Below are positions 55,643-64,000 of a stretch of 64,000 nt of DNA, piece after piece. How positions within the stretch are numbered: the stretch's first letter is position 1; every line of letters begins with the position of its first letter. The notes beneath the pieces are model-generated. The model was not told the origin of the DNA. It saw nothing but the letters and a program-made list of their open reading frames with translations, and made no database searches. This DNA is from CAILZL01 sp963748005 (GTDB lineage: Bacteria; Pseudomonadota; Gammaproteobacteria; Steroidobacterales; Steroidobacteraceae): contig CAVVHH010000002.1 of the NCBI GenBank assembly GCA_963748005.1, positions 62,001 to 126,000 on the forward strand. Reading direction: 5' to 3'. A program made the position numbers and the translations under genes.

Positions 55643-56931
55643 ACCCGCACACCCGATGCGACGTTCAGCAATGCACGCTCCACCTGATCGGCGATCCTGG
55701 TGTAGCTGCGATGCTTGAGCACGTATTGACGCCCCCTTTCCCCCATGTCGCGCGTCACATCAGGCGCATTCAACATCCTGACTATCGCAGCCGCGAATGC
55801 CTTTTCCTCATAAGGAACACAGTAGCCGCCGCCGCTTTGCTCAATAACAAGCCGCTGTTCCGGATGATCATTGGCCACCACCGCTTTGCCCATGGCCATG
55901 TACTCCACCAACTTGGTCGGCGATGTTGAATTGAGAACCGGCGTCGGGAAGAATGGCGACACGCACACATCCGCATCTCTTACATACTGGAGCGCTTCGT
56001 GCTGGGGTAACTGCCCAACCATCACCAGTGATGACGCAACGCCCAATCGCGCTGCTTCATCAAGCAGCACCTTTTCGTCTCCAGGGTCGTTGCCCTTGCC
56101 CACCAGATAGAGCTTGACGTCGGGTGCCTGCCGGTGAACTTCAGCCAACACGCGAATGATGAAGTCCATTCGCCTCACTCTTCCCAGCGTGCCCAGGTAC
56201 ATAAAACATCTTTGATTCTGCGGAATGACGTTACGTGTATGGGCGCTCCCGGCGCTCACAATTGCCTCCAGCCTGACCCCCATTGGCACTGGCGTCATTT
56301 TTTCGATTGGTATGCCCTCAGCAGCAATGTCGCGGCGCATTTGCTCGCTCTGCACAAAGATGTGATCAGCGCGTGGCAACAGCATCTTGTACAGGATGAA
56401 TTTGAACGCCAGCCCACGTATGCGATACAGTCGTGCAAAGCGTTCCGAAGGATCCTGCGCCCGGTACAAATATTCCTCAGGAAACGGATAGGATAGCCAG
56501 TAGACGAAGCGCTTGCCATAGAGCCGGGCGGCAAGCACTGCAAATATCCCTGATATGAACTTGTCCTTCACCTCGATCAGATCGTAACGTCCAGTTCGCA
56601 TTCTGGAAAACAGCGACAGGTCATGCAGGATACCAAGTGCATGTTTTCGAGTACGATGATAGAGCGAATCGCCAAGGTCGGTCGCCCCCACCCAGACTGT
56701 GCCGCCACTCCAGGAAACAGCATGGGAACTTGAACAGGAATGTTCACTCTGCAGTATCCAGTCGATAACATGTCCTCTGCCAGCAAGCTGCTCACCAAAC
56801 AGTGCCACTACGTCAACTCGAGTCGGCGGGAAGGTGTCCGACGACACTACCAGCATGCGGACCTTTGCTGTGCCACCCGATGCATGTGACTGGTCCGGAA
56901 GGCGCGAAGTGGTGTTGGTCGGCATCAGCAT
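55639..56931 (-). CDS. Glycosyltransferase family 4
   Basis: 430 residues. It has MLVVSSDTFPPTRVDVVALFGEQLA in the acceptor half, VYWLSYPFPEEYLYRAQDP, then FMYLGTLGRVRRMDFIIRVL and VSPFFPTPVLNSTSPTKLVEYMAMGKAVVAN in the donor half, where SPTKLxEYMA is a classic GT4 pattern. The ATG at 56931 follows the wzx stop by three bases, with an alternative ATG at 56925. It overlaps the next GT4 start by four bases. Confidence 0.87.
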   Translation of the reverse strand: MLMPTNTTSRLPDQSHASGGTAKVRMLVVSSDTFPPTRVDVVALFGEQLAGRGHVIDWILQSEHSCSSSHAVSWSGGTVWVGATDLGDSLYHRTRKHALGILHDLSLFSRMRTGRYDLIEVKDKFISGIFAVLAARLYGKRFVYWLSYPFPEEYLYRAQDPSERFARLYRIRGLAFKFILYKMLLPRADHIFVQSEQMRRDIAAEGIPIEKMTPVPMGVRLEAIVSAGSAHTRNVIPQNQRCFMYLGTLGRVRRMDFIIRVLAEVHRQAPDVKLYLVGKGNDPGDEKVLLDEAARLGVASSLVMVGQLPQHEALQYVRDADVCVSPFFPTPVLNSTSPTKLVEYMAMGKAVVANDHPEQRLVIEQSGGGYCVPYEEKAFAAAIVRMLNAPDVTRDMGERGRQYVLKHRSYTRIADQVERALLNVASGVRV

Positions 56932-56934
56932 TGC

Positions 56935-58500
56935 TCAGGCACCAACCTGCGTAGCGACTGGCTTCAGCAAACCAATACGGCGAAGCAGGCATGCCTGTCG
57001 CTCACCCACCACCGTCGCCAGAATGGTGCGATCGACCTCCGAAAGCGCCGGGCTGCGTACATAGACCCATCCAACCACAACAAACATTCCGACGCCGATG
57101 ATCAGCTGCACCAATGCGGGCAACGGCAGTAACTTCCTGATCGCGAGACACAGGCCAACAGCGCCGCCCCACACCGCAGCAGCCGCCATCAACGCCCCCC
57201 GGGCGTTGATCCACACAGCGCGTCGTCGCACATGCCACCAGATAAATGCATTCTTCATCATCTGCGCCGTACCACTGGCGATTGCGGCTCCATATATGCC
57301 CATCACTGGCACCAGCATCGCCATGGCCGCAATGTTATAAATGGCAAACAGCTTGCTGGTCAGGATAACTCCCACCTTCTCTTCGTATTGCGCCACCAAG
57401 GTAGCTGGGTCCGCAACAGCATTGATCGTCGCAAAGCCCATTATCAGTGGCAGCAGCCAGGAATGGTCGATAAATTTCCCCCCGAATATCACCTGTACTA
57501 TTTCGGCGTGATAAACAATGCTGTACGCCAGCGCTGGCCACTGCAGCATCAGGTCCATGTTGAGAAGGAATGAAAAGTATTGCGGCACTTTTCCATCCGC
57601 CTCGGATCTTGGAATCGAGAAGAACATCGGCTGGATTACGTTCTGAAACAGGTTTAACGGCAGTGCGCCCGCCACCATCTGCCGCAATCGGGTATAAAAC
57701 GCGTACGCGCCCACCGACGCGGTATCCATAAAAGCCGCGATGAAGAAGCTGTCGAGCGTCGAGTACATCAACAGCACGCCAGCATCATTGAAATTATTGA
57801 ACAGTCCGTAACGGACCAGTCTGCGACGTTCTTCCCGGTCCGGTACGTAATCTCCAGCCGTTGCCTGGTCAAGACAGATCCGCCGATACGCCAGACGCAT
57901 CGACAAATACGCAACCGCGTAGGCAAAAATATCCACGGATACCGCCGTCAGCAAGTCAAGTTTGCCGAGGACAAACAAAGCGCTATAGGCAATCAGCTTG
58001 ACCAGGGACAAGATCACCGTTGAACCCACGGCGTACCGATGCAGCATGTGCGCGCCCAGCGCCAATTGCAGGATTGACGACTGGAAGTGCAGCAGAATCA
58101 GAATGCCAAATACCGCAAATATGCCGCGCTGACCGGCCAGCTTGAATACTGGCGCCGCGTAGTTCCAGCACAGCAGTACCACGCCCAGAACCAGTACGCT
58201 GGTGATGAAACGCCACGAAGCAATGCTCCGTACCAGCCAGGCAGCCGCCACCTTGTTGCCAGCGCGAAGGTATTCCGGTTGGTAGCGTCGCAGTACCTGT
58301 TCCAGGCCCAGCGAGGCCACCGTTCCAACAACAGGAATGAAGGCATAAAGCAGACTGAAAACACCAAAATCATGTTCCGTCATCGCCCGCACCAAGATGA
58401 CATAACCCGCAGCTGTGGACAGCTGGGACAGAGTGCGAAATGTCACCGTGTCGATCAACGACTTACGGGCTCTACTATGGCCATACAGGGCTTCGGTCAT
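56935..58500 (-). CDS. Wzx-like polysaccharide flippase (MOP superfamily)
   Basis: 521 residues with 12-14 hydrophobic segments and an N-terminal FRTLSQLSTAAGYVILVRAM stretch typical of RfbX/Wzx proteins. It should flip the undecaprenyl-diphosphate-linked repeat unit to the periplasm. ATG at 58500 has GGCGGA upstream. First gene of the minus-strand assembly operon (Wzx plus four GT4) and divergent from the WcaJ-like initiating transferase, as expected for a Wzx/Wzy pathway. Confidence 0.88.
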   Translation of the reverse strand: MTEALYGHSRARKSLIDTVTFRTLSQLSTAAGYVILVRAMTEHDFGVFSLLYAFIPVVGTVASLGLEQVLRRYQPEYLRAGNKVAAAWLVRSIASWRFITSVLVLGVVLLCWNYAAPVFKLAGQRGIFAVFGILILLHFQSSILQLALGAHMLHRYAVGSTVILSLVKLIAYSALFVLGKLDLLTAVSVDIFAYAVAYLSMRLAYRRICLDQATAGDYVPDREERRRLVRYGLFNNFNDAGVLLMYSTLDSFFIAAFMDTASVGAYAFYTRLRQMVAGALPLNLFQNVIQPMFFSIPRSEADGKVPQYFSFLLNMDLMLQWPALAYSIVYHAEIVQVIFGGKFIDHSWLLPLIMGFATINAVADPATLVAQYEEKVGVILTSKLFAIYNIAAMAMLVPVMGIYGAAIASGTAQMMKNAFIWWHVRRRAVWINARGALMAAAAVWGGAVGLCLAIRKLLPLPALVQLIIGVGMFVVVGWVYVRSPALSEVDRTILATVVGERQACLLRRIGLLKPVATQVGA

Positions 58501-58882
58501 TTCGCAATTCCGCCGGGCAACGCAATTGACGTCAGAGAGCGCCTACATCTCTCACACAAGACACACCTGCAGCAATCCAGCGGCAATCGCATGATCATCA
58601 ACACTCCTGCAACTGTGCTGCGGCGCATTCTGCCCGAAAACCAAACGGAAGAATCTTTGCACGCCGAGGCGCGCCAATAGCTGTGAGGGAGAGGTAAAAT
58701 GCGTACTCGTCCGAATGTCGGCGGTGAAACATGGGCGGTATGATTAAAAAATGCATATTGACTAATCGACCACCCGGAAAGCTCGAACCAGTTCACACTA
58801 GTGGGCGGCCGTTTGCCACAGAATTATGTTTAGTGGAAACGGCGTTAGTGCTCTCGAATTCATCCTTTAGAGACAACTTGAC
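58501..58882. promoter_or_regulatory. Divergent control region of the wzx and wcaJ-like operons
   Basis: 382 bases without a credible gene. At 58808-58843 there is an imperfect palindrome (GCCGTTT-g-CCAC / GTGG-AAACGGC) about 40 bases before the WcaJ-like start. It could be an operator or an mRNA leader hairpin. No unambiguous sigma70 or sigma54 promoter was found. Confidence 0.5.
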
Positions 58883-60310
58883 GTGCAAGCAAGTGATTTT
58901 GCGTTGAGCGAACCAGTTTACTTCAAGAGGAACCTGTCCATCGGGCTTCTGGCGGTAGCGGGGACCTTCATTCCCACGATTATCTCGGGGCTCTCCCTCT
59001 ATGGCGCTGCCGTGGTTTACCAGGAACCATTCAACCAGCCGTTCCAGATCATGCTGATGTTCGTCATCGGATTGTCTGTGCTCCTGATGTCGCCGGTGCA
59101 CAATCTGCCGCAACATTTGACCCGCAGCCACGTGCCGCAAGCGATGAAAATCATCGGCCGCTGGCTGGCGCTGCTGTTCGGATTGATGGTCATCGGATTT
59201 CTGACCAAACTGACCAGCGACTTTCCCCGTCGGGTCGTGTTGACGTGGGCTGTCGTTGCCCCAATGTTGATTGTGGTGGCGGACTTTGGGTATCAGCGCT
59301 GGATGCGCCGATTGCTGCGCCATGCTTCCCATCGGCGACGGGTGGTGCTGATCGGGTGTAACGAGGCAAGCATGTCCCTGGCGGAACGGATTCGCAGCCA
59401 TCCTGAACTTTGCATGTCGGTGGAAGGATTCTTTGACGACCGGAGTTCCGAACGCCTCGGCAATCCGGAAAATGTCCAGCTGCTGGGCGGATTCAGCAAT
59501 CTTGCACAGCAGGTGAGGGCACGTGGCGTGGAAGTAATCTTTGTTGCCCTGCCGGTGCGCCATCTGCAACGTGTTCTGGATCTGCTTGATGATCTGCGCG
59601 ACACGACAGCGTCGATCTACTATGTGCCGGACATCTGTGTGTTCGACCTGATTCAGTCAAGAACCGGCGACATCATGGGCATACCCGTGGTCGCCATGTG
59701 TGAAACACCCTTCTACGGGCTACGCGGCCTCAGCAAGCGGCTGCTCGACATGAGTGTTGCTACTGCCTTGTTGATACTTGGGCTGCCAGTGTTGTTACTC
59801 ATTGCGCTGGCCGTGAAGATCAGTTCGCCAGGACCAGTGCTTTTCAAGCAGCGTCGGTACGGGCTCGATGGTGAAGAAATCACTGTCTACAAGTTCCGCA
59901 GCATGAAGGTAACGGAGGATGGCCCGGAAATTCGGCAGGCCACCAAACGTGATTCACGTACCACTGCTGTTGGACGCTTGCTGCGCCGCACCTCGCTGGA
60001 CGAGCTGCCACAATTGATCAACGTGCTCCAGGGACGCATGAGTCTCGTTGGGCCGAGGCCACATGCGGTTGCCCATAACGAAATGTATCGAAAGCTGATC
60101 AAGGGCTACATGGTGCGCCACAAGGTTTTGCCGGGGATTACCGGACTGGCCCAGGTCAATGGTTGTCGTGGGGAAACCAGGGATGTGGCCGAAATGGAAG
60201 CCCGCGTACACTATGACTTGGAGTATCTGCGAAACTGGTCAACCTTGCTGGACTTGAAGATATTGGCGCTCACCGCCGTAATCATCTTCACCGACAAGCG
60301 TGCCTACTAA
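58883..60310 (+). CDS. WcaJ-like undecaprenyl-phosphate sugar phosphotransferase
   Basis: 475-residue polyprenyl-phosphate hexose-1-phosphate transferase that starts repeat-unit synthesis by moving a sugar phosphate (often glucose-1-P) to undecaprenyl phosphate. Four N-terminal membrane helices and a CoA-binding-like cytoplasmic domain (about 145-275) are followed by the catalytic domain: KRLLDMSVATALLI (membrane hairpin), SSPGPVLFKQRRYGLDG, YKFRSM, SLDELPQLINVLQGRMSLVGPRPH and HKVLPGITGLAQVNG. The Asp-Glu pair in SLDELPQ is the catalytic motif. GTG at 58883. Monocistronic and convergent with the CpsD-like gene (14 bases apart). Confidence 0.92.
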   Translation: MQASDFALSEPVYFKRNLSIGLLAVAGTFIPTIISGLSLYGAAVVYQEPFNQPFQIMLMFVIGLSVLLMSPVHNLPQHLTRSHVPQAMKIIGRWLALLFGLMVIGFLTKLTSDFPRRVVLTWAVVAPMLIVVADFGYQRWMRRLLRHASHRRRVVLIGCNEASMSLAERIRSHPELCMSVEGFFDDRSSERLGNPENVQLLGGFSNLAQQVRARGVEVIFVALPVRHLQRVLDLLDDLRDTTASIYYVPDICVFDLIQSRTGDIMGIPVVAMCETPFYGLRGLSKRLLDMSVATALLILGLPVLLLIALAVKISSPGPVLFKQRRYGLDGEEITVYKFRSMKVTEDGPEIRQATKRDSRTTAVGRLLRRTSLDELPQLINVLQGRMSLVGPRPHAVAHNEMYRKLIKGYMVRHKVLPGITGLAQVNGCRGETRDVAEMEARVHYDLEYLRNWSTLLDLKILALTAVIIFTDKRAY

Positions 60311-60324
60311 GCCGCGAAACTGTA

Positions 60325-61185
60325 TCAGGCACCGTAATATCCGGAGCCCATCGATTCGCTTGCCCGATTGAGCACAACTCCCGCGACCGTGTAATCCGCC
60401 AACAACCCCGCCGCTCGCTCCAGACCATCCCGCGTGGTGCCTCCTTCCGCCACCACCAGCAACGTAGCATCGACCCGCGGAGCGATGATCAACGCGTCAT
60501 CGGTATTCACCACCGGTGGCAAGTCGATCAATACCAGTGGATTGGTGGAGATGTTCTTGATGTAGCCGAACAATTCTTCCAGATAACCCGTTGCCAGAAG
60601 CTCAGACGCGTGTGAAGTGGACCGAGTCCCACCTGCCACCGCCAGGTTTTCGATACCGGCAAGCGAGAAAAACAAATCCTTGGCCGGCAGCTCACCACTG
60701 AAAAAATCGCAGATTTCGTGCTTCGGAGCGACACCCAGATAACGGCAGGTGCTGGGATTGCGAAGGTCCAGATCAATCAGGAACACTTCGTAGTTGCCTT
60801 CGCGAGCCAGATTGATGGCCAGATTCAGGGCGGTGACCGATTTGCCTTCACCCGGACCGGGGCTGGTAATTGCCAAGGTCGACCATCCATTGGCGCGACA
60901 TCGCTGAAGAACTCGTGTACGCATCATCCGGTAAGGTGGCGCCCCGGCCACCGACATGCGCTCATCCACTCCCGGCACAATGATGTGTCGCTGTGTACAC
61001 AACGACACATCGTACTGAAGCACGTCGAACTTGACGCGTTCTGCAACTGCGGCTCTGCCAGCAGTCCGGGTCACAACGGCATTGGCACGAGCAGCAGCCT
61101 GGACATCCTGCATCGACCGCGCGGCAGCCGCCGACTTGTCCTGGGTCAGCTGCTTGGCTCGCTGTATGGCATCAACAATCGTCAT
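60325..61185 (-). CDS. CpsD/Wzc-C-like exopolysaccharide P-loop ATPase
   Basis: 286-residue BY-kinase-type ATPase. Walker A is TSPGPGEGKSVTALN, Walker A' is FLIDLDLRNPS and Walker B is LVLIDLPPV. An N-terminal stretch of about 65 residues is Ala/Arg-rich. The C-terminal tyrosine cluster of tyrosine kinases is reduced to GSGYYGA, so autophosphorylation may be minimal. It should work with the Wzz/GumC-like protein encoded 27 bases upstream to control chain length and export. ATG has GGAGAG upstream. Confidence 0.88.
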   Translation of the reverse strand: MTIVDAIQRAKQLTQDKSAAAARSMQDVQAAARANAVVTRTAGRAAVAERVKFDVLQYDVSLCTQRHIIVPGVDERMSVAGAPPYRMMRTRVLQRCRANGWSTLAITSPGPGEGKSVTALNLAINLAREGNYEVFLIDLDLRNPSTCRYLGVAPKHEICDFFSGELPAKDLFFSLAGIENLAVAGGTRSTSHASELLATGYLEELFGYIKNISTNPLVLIDLPPVVNTDDALIIAPRVDATLLVVAEGGTTRDGLERAAGLLADYTVAGVVLNRASESMGSGYYGA

Positions 61186-61212
61186 GCTGAGGTCTCTCCG
61201 GGGAAGTCGGCT

Positions 61213-62730
61213 CTATGTCCGATGTACATAGGCTACGATCAGCCCCACGGCAACGGCGGCCAGGAAATACGTACCCGCGACGGTACCCCAAAGCAAGCGT
61301 CGTTGTCGCCGATTGGACGGGTTGTGCAGCCTGGGTATTGCGCCAATCAATGGCAGGTCGACAATACCTGTCACATCCTCCGAAGTCCGGATCGTTGGAT
61401 CGGCGCTTTCCCGGAACGCAGCCATACCTACCGCCAGGCCGCCACCCAGAACGATGCCAAGCAGCAGGATACCAAGACGGTTCGGTGAATCTGGCCTGCT
61501 CGATACGAATGGCTTACGTATCAACGTATAGCGTTCTCCTTTGGCCTGCGATTCCAGGCTCTTGGACATCTCGGCCTCGCGCAATTTGGTCTGAATTGTC
61601 TCAAACTGATCCTTCAAAATATTGCGATCACGGGTCAGTTGCTCGTAGTCACGTTCCACGCTGGGCGTCATGGCAATGCGGCTTTCGTATTGTGCCATTT
61701 GCGTCTGTGCGCGTTCGGCATTGGCCCGCAATGCAGCCAGATTGATACGAACCGCATCCAGCTCCGAGGAAACCCGCAAGTAGTCGGGATTGTCCGGCCG
61801 GACATTTTGCGGATTGCCCAACTTGGCTTGCTCGCTTAGCGCCTCAATGGCCCGGGTTAAACGCTTCACGTCCGGGTGATCGGGGGTGTATTTCTGCTGT
61901 GCCTCGGCCAACTGGGCACGCAATGTTCCCAGTTGCGTAAACAAGTCCCCGCCCTTGGAGGTGATGAGCGTCGGACTCATCTGGCTTAGCTGCAGCTTCA
62001 ACAGAGACTCCTGCTGCTCCACCAGGCGCATCTGGCTCCTGATCGAATCAAGCTCGCGCTCCGCCCGGTCAACCCCGGATTCATTACGCTCCGTCAATTC
62101 CGGCAAAGCACCGCCATATCGACCCTTGAATTCGGCAAGGCGTTGCTCGGCAACACGTATCTGCGCCTCCAGCTCCTTGGACTTCGCCGCCATGAAATTG
62201 TAGGTGTCGGTTGCCTGCGCCGTACGTGCCTCGCGATTCGCTGTCAGGAACAGGTCGGCAAGATGCTGCGCAACTTCGGCGGCAATCTTCGGCGAGGCGT
62301 TGCTGTATTTGATTGAAAATGCAGAAGAAACCACCAGAGGTTCCAGAGTAACGGGGTCAACCTTCTGAATGGTGGTGTCGCTGGCAATCCGATCGGCCTT
62401 GTCGCGTACAGACAATTGTGGGAGATCAGGATACGGATCAATCTGTCTGACCACTCCCTCCAGACGCTCCGCAGTCATGACATCCCTGCGGACCAGCTCG
62501 ATCTGCTGGTCCGCATAACTGACCACAGTGGTCTTGATCAGACTGGGATCGATCGACGATGCCTCCAGCAAAATCGTTGCCGTGGAGGAATAAATCGCCG
62601 GCAAAGTGAATGCCAACAACAGGGCTATCAGCAACGCCGCCGGGATGATGGTGGCCAAGTACTGCCAGCGCCGGCGCATCACGCCCACATAGTGGCCCAG
62701 CGTCAGTACCTTTTCGACTCGTTCCACCAT
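61213..62730 (-). CDS. Wzz/GumC-like polysaccharide co-polymerase
   Basis: 505-residue inner-membrane protein. TM1 at about 25-48 and TM2 at about 478-500 frame a large periplasmic domain with long coiled-coil segments (about 165-410, for example around RAERELDSIRSQMRLVEQQE). A conserved Pro-rich region before TM2 and the cytoplasm-facing ESADPTIRTSEDV are typical of Wzz/GumC proteins. No kinase domain is fused. It lies between the outer-membrane barrel gene and the CpsD-like ATPase gene. Confidence 0.9.
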   Translation of the reverse strand: MVERVEKVLTLGHYVGVMRRRWQYLATIIPAALLIALLLAFTLPAIYSSTATILLEASSIDPSLIKTTVVSYADQQIELVRRDVMTAERLEGVVRQIDPYPDLPQLSVRDKADRIASDTTIQKVDPVTLEPLVVSSAFSIKYSNASPKIAAEVAQHLADLFLTANREARTAQATDTYNFMAAKSKELEAQIRVAEQRLAEFKGRYGGALPELTERNESGVDRAERELDSIRSQMRLVEQQESLLKLQLSQMSPTLITSKGGDLFTQLGTLRAQLAEAQQKYTPDHPDVKRLTRAIEALSEQAKLGNPQNVRPDNPDYLRVSSELDAVRINLAALRANAERAQTQMAQYESRIAMTPSVERDYEQLTRDRNILKDQFETIQTKLREAEMSKSLESQAKGERYTLIRKPFVSSRPDSPNRLGILLLGIVLGGGLAVGMAAFRESADPTIRTSEDVTGIVDLPLIGAIPRLHNPSNRRQRRLLWGTVAGTYFLAAVAVGLIVAYVHRT

Positions 62731-62773
62731 TCAGCGCCTCATAAAAACAACAAAAACAAAACCTTCGGAAAAC

Positions 62774-64000
62774 TCACCAATTGTCGCGCCCGGGTGGTCC
62801 CAAGCCCCGATAACCTATCCCCAGCGTCAGCACGTCGTTCCGGCTTGTGGCACCACTACCCACAAACTGTTGCCAGTAATGCGAATATGCACCAGTTAAA
62901 TACCAGGTCCGGGTCATTTCCCAATTCAATTGCAGGTATCCAGTGGCGTAGTCCCTGTTGAGCGAGGTGACCGAAGTGGTAACTCCACCTATCACCCGAT
63001 TACGGAAACCACGCACCGCAACCAGATAAGTCCAGCGCGGACTGAAATTCCGGTAGTACTGCAACCGCACTTGGTCAAGCGCAGTGCGTGCACCGCCGCT
63101 CGACGGGCCGAACGTGCGTCCCATATTGAGCCGCAGATCGCCCAGTTGCCACTTGCGCCTGAAATTGAACTCACCACCCCAAGTAGTCGAGGTATCGTCC
63201 GGCAGGCCAGTCAGCTCCACCTTGGTCTTTTCAACGTTGAACGCCAGCCCGGCGAAATAGGTTTCCGACCATTTCTTATCAAGCATAAAGCTCACGCCCT
63301 GGCCGGTGGTCACATTCGAACCATCATCAGTGCGATAGTTCGCTCCATAAACGCCCGCGGCCAGCATCGTTTGCGGGCTCCAGTTCCAGAACAGCGAGCC
63401 CTGCGCTGATGCGTCGCGGTAATCCACAATTGAACCGCCGGCATCAGTGTTGCTGTCCATGGTCTGATAAAACAAATTCACTTCGGTGCCAAAGCGCTCT
63501 GAAAAGCGATAGCTAAAACTGGGCCGTGCCTGAATACGGGTACTGACTTCTGACAGCAGTGTAATCCGTCCGGTCGAATCCACCGTGGGATCATTTGGAT
63601 CAAATTGGTCATATTCCGCGGAGGTCTGTTGTGCGTTGTAGCTGTTCTCCCGGGAGTAGCTGGCAATCAAGGTCCATTCGCCACGCAACGAGGAATAATG
63701 GCTGTTCAGATCGGCATAACCGTTGATGTTGCGCAGCTCCGGGCGACTGGAGTAGTCGTAGTATTCAACCCGAGGACGGAACTCGGTGATGTTACGTGGG
63801 CTGCGCACGCCGAAAATGCCGCCAGCGTAGGCCAGGTAACCCGTGGCCGACGATGGATTCTCCGTCGCCCATTCTGGGTTGGTCTGATGTATGCCCCCCG
63901 CTTCGACTTCCGGGATGAAGTAGCCGTCCGCCCCGAGAGCCGTGCCGGCGGCCCCAATGGCAACGAGAGGCAATAGCAGTGCGAAGCGTGTGATGTACGG
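62774..64000 (-). CDS. Outer-membrane beta-barrel protein of the exopolysaccharide system (5' end outside window)
   Basis: About 409 visible residues. The frame runs off the right edge, so the true start is missing. The visible N-terminus YITRFALLLPLVAIGAAGTALGADG looks like the end of a signal peptide with cleavage at ALG-A. The rest has alternating hydrophobic, aromatic-rich beta strands (for example YSRENSYNAQQTS, FSYRFSERFGTEVNLFYQ, WYLTGAYSHYWQQF) and a strand ending in W at the C-terminus. It resembles the outer-membrane beta-barrel proteins found beside Wzz/CpsD pairs. It is first in that operon as seen. Confidence 0.8.
   Translation of the reverse strand, partial: PYITRFALLLPLVAIGAAGTALGADGYFIPEVEAGGIHQTNPEWATENPSSATGYLAYAGGIFGVRSPRNITEFRPRVEYYDYSSRPELRNINGYADLNSHYSSLRGEWTLIASYSRENSYNAQQTSAEYDQFDPNDPTVDSTGRITLLSEVSTRIQARPSFSYRFSERFGTEVNLFYQTMDSNTDAGGSIVDYRDASAQGSLFWNWSPQTMLAAGVYGANYRTDDGSNVTTGQGVSFMLDKKWSETYFAGLAFNVEKTKVELTGLPDDTSTTWGGEFNFRRKWQLGDLRLNMGRTFGPSSGGARTALDQVRLQYYRNFSPRWTYLVAVRGFRNRVIGGVTTSVTSLNRDYATGYLQLNWEMTRTWYLTGAYSHYWQQFVGSGATSRNDVLTLGIGYRGLGPPGRDNW

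Noticed and set aside
58793..59569. 258-codon frame antisense to the WcaJ-like gene
   Set aside because: His/Gln-rich shadow of the coding strand with no family match.
34217..64000. Exosortase (XrtA)/PEP-CTERM type EPS locus
   Set aside because: Wzz/CpsD/deacetylase genes recall such loci, but no exosortase or PEP-CTERM protein was found.

Overview
The window looks like a chromosomal segment of a gammaproteobacterium. An rluC-rne divergent pair sits at the left end, RNase E has the gammaproteobacterial layout (S1, DNase I-like catalytic core, CPxC zinc link, arginine-rich tail), and there is a stable-RNA unit with tRNA-Ala(GGC) and tRNA-Glu(TTC). I cannot name genus or species. Almost everything from 5.7 kb to the right edge is devoted to surface carbohydrate: about 15 glycosyltransferase-type proteins, seven acyltransferases of four unrelated folds, two carbohydrate deacetylase-family proteins, a Wzx-like flippase, a Wzy/ligase-like polymerase, a WcaJ-like initiating transferase, and a Wzz/CpsD-type chain-length pair with an outer-membrane barrel.

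Layout. 0-4.1 kb: rluC and rne with a long, hairpin-rich rne leader. 4.4-9.5 kb: a complete 1,300-bp IS5-type element inserted at the start codon of an OafA-like O-acyltransferase, then a second, SGNH-fused OafA-like protein. 9.7-9.9 kb: two tRNA genes with a strong promoter. 10-13.1 kb: operon of a GT4 glycosyltransferase, a polysaccharide-deacetylase-like protein and a YbhN-like membrane protein. 13.3-16.7 kb: membrane-anchored amidohydrolase plus another OafA-SGNH protein. 16.8-21.9 kb: operon ArnT-like GT39 / GtrA / ChbG-NaxD-like deacetylase / GT2 / OpgC-like acyltransferase, which resembles known amino-sugar modification pathways of lipid A. 22.2-25.9 kb: a large lipoprotein with a seven-blade RCC1 domain and a small paralogue, with two tandem CRP-type sites upstream of the large one. 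26.1-27.4 kb: an epimerase gene between two copies of a long palindromic repeat.

27.5-34.8 kb holds the most unusual unit, seven closely packed minus-strand genes: hexapeptide acyltransferase, acyl carrier protein, SDR, AMP-forming ligase, a PHP-methyltransferase fusion, a GT4 and a GlpD-like FAD oxidoreductase. I read it as an ACP-dependent pathway that builds and attaches a small acyl-type substituent to a glycan. It has no obvious named counterpart. Divergently, 35.0-38.4 kb encodes three GT2 proteins (one without its DXD motif) and a GtrA. 38.4-43.5 kb on the minus strand encodes a LbetaH acetyltransferase, a Wzy/ligase-like protein and two large membrane proteins of GT-C type.

43.8-52.1 kb (plus strand) has a secreted TIM-barrel-like protein, two multi-span membrane proteins, an MBOAT acyltransferase with its SGNH partner, and a GT4. 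52.1-58.5 kb (minus) is a Wzx + four GT4 assembly operon. It diverges from the WcaJ-like transferase at 58.9-60.3 kb. At 60.3-64.0 kb an outer-membrane beta-barrel protein (cut by the window edge), a Wzz/GumC-like protein and a CpsD-like ATPase form one minus-strand operon. The export outer-membrane channel (Wza/GumB) is not seen and may lie beyond the right edge. Together the genes suggest one Wzx/Wzy-type exopolysaccharide, plus one or two Gtr/ArnT-type periplasmic glycosylation systems and extensive O-acylation.
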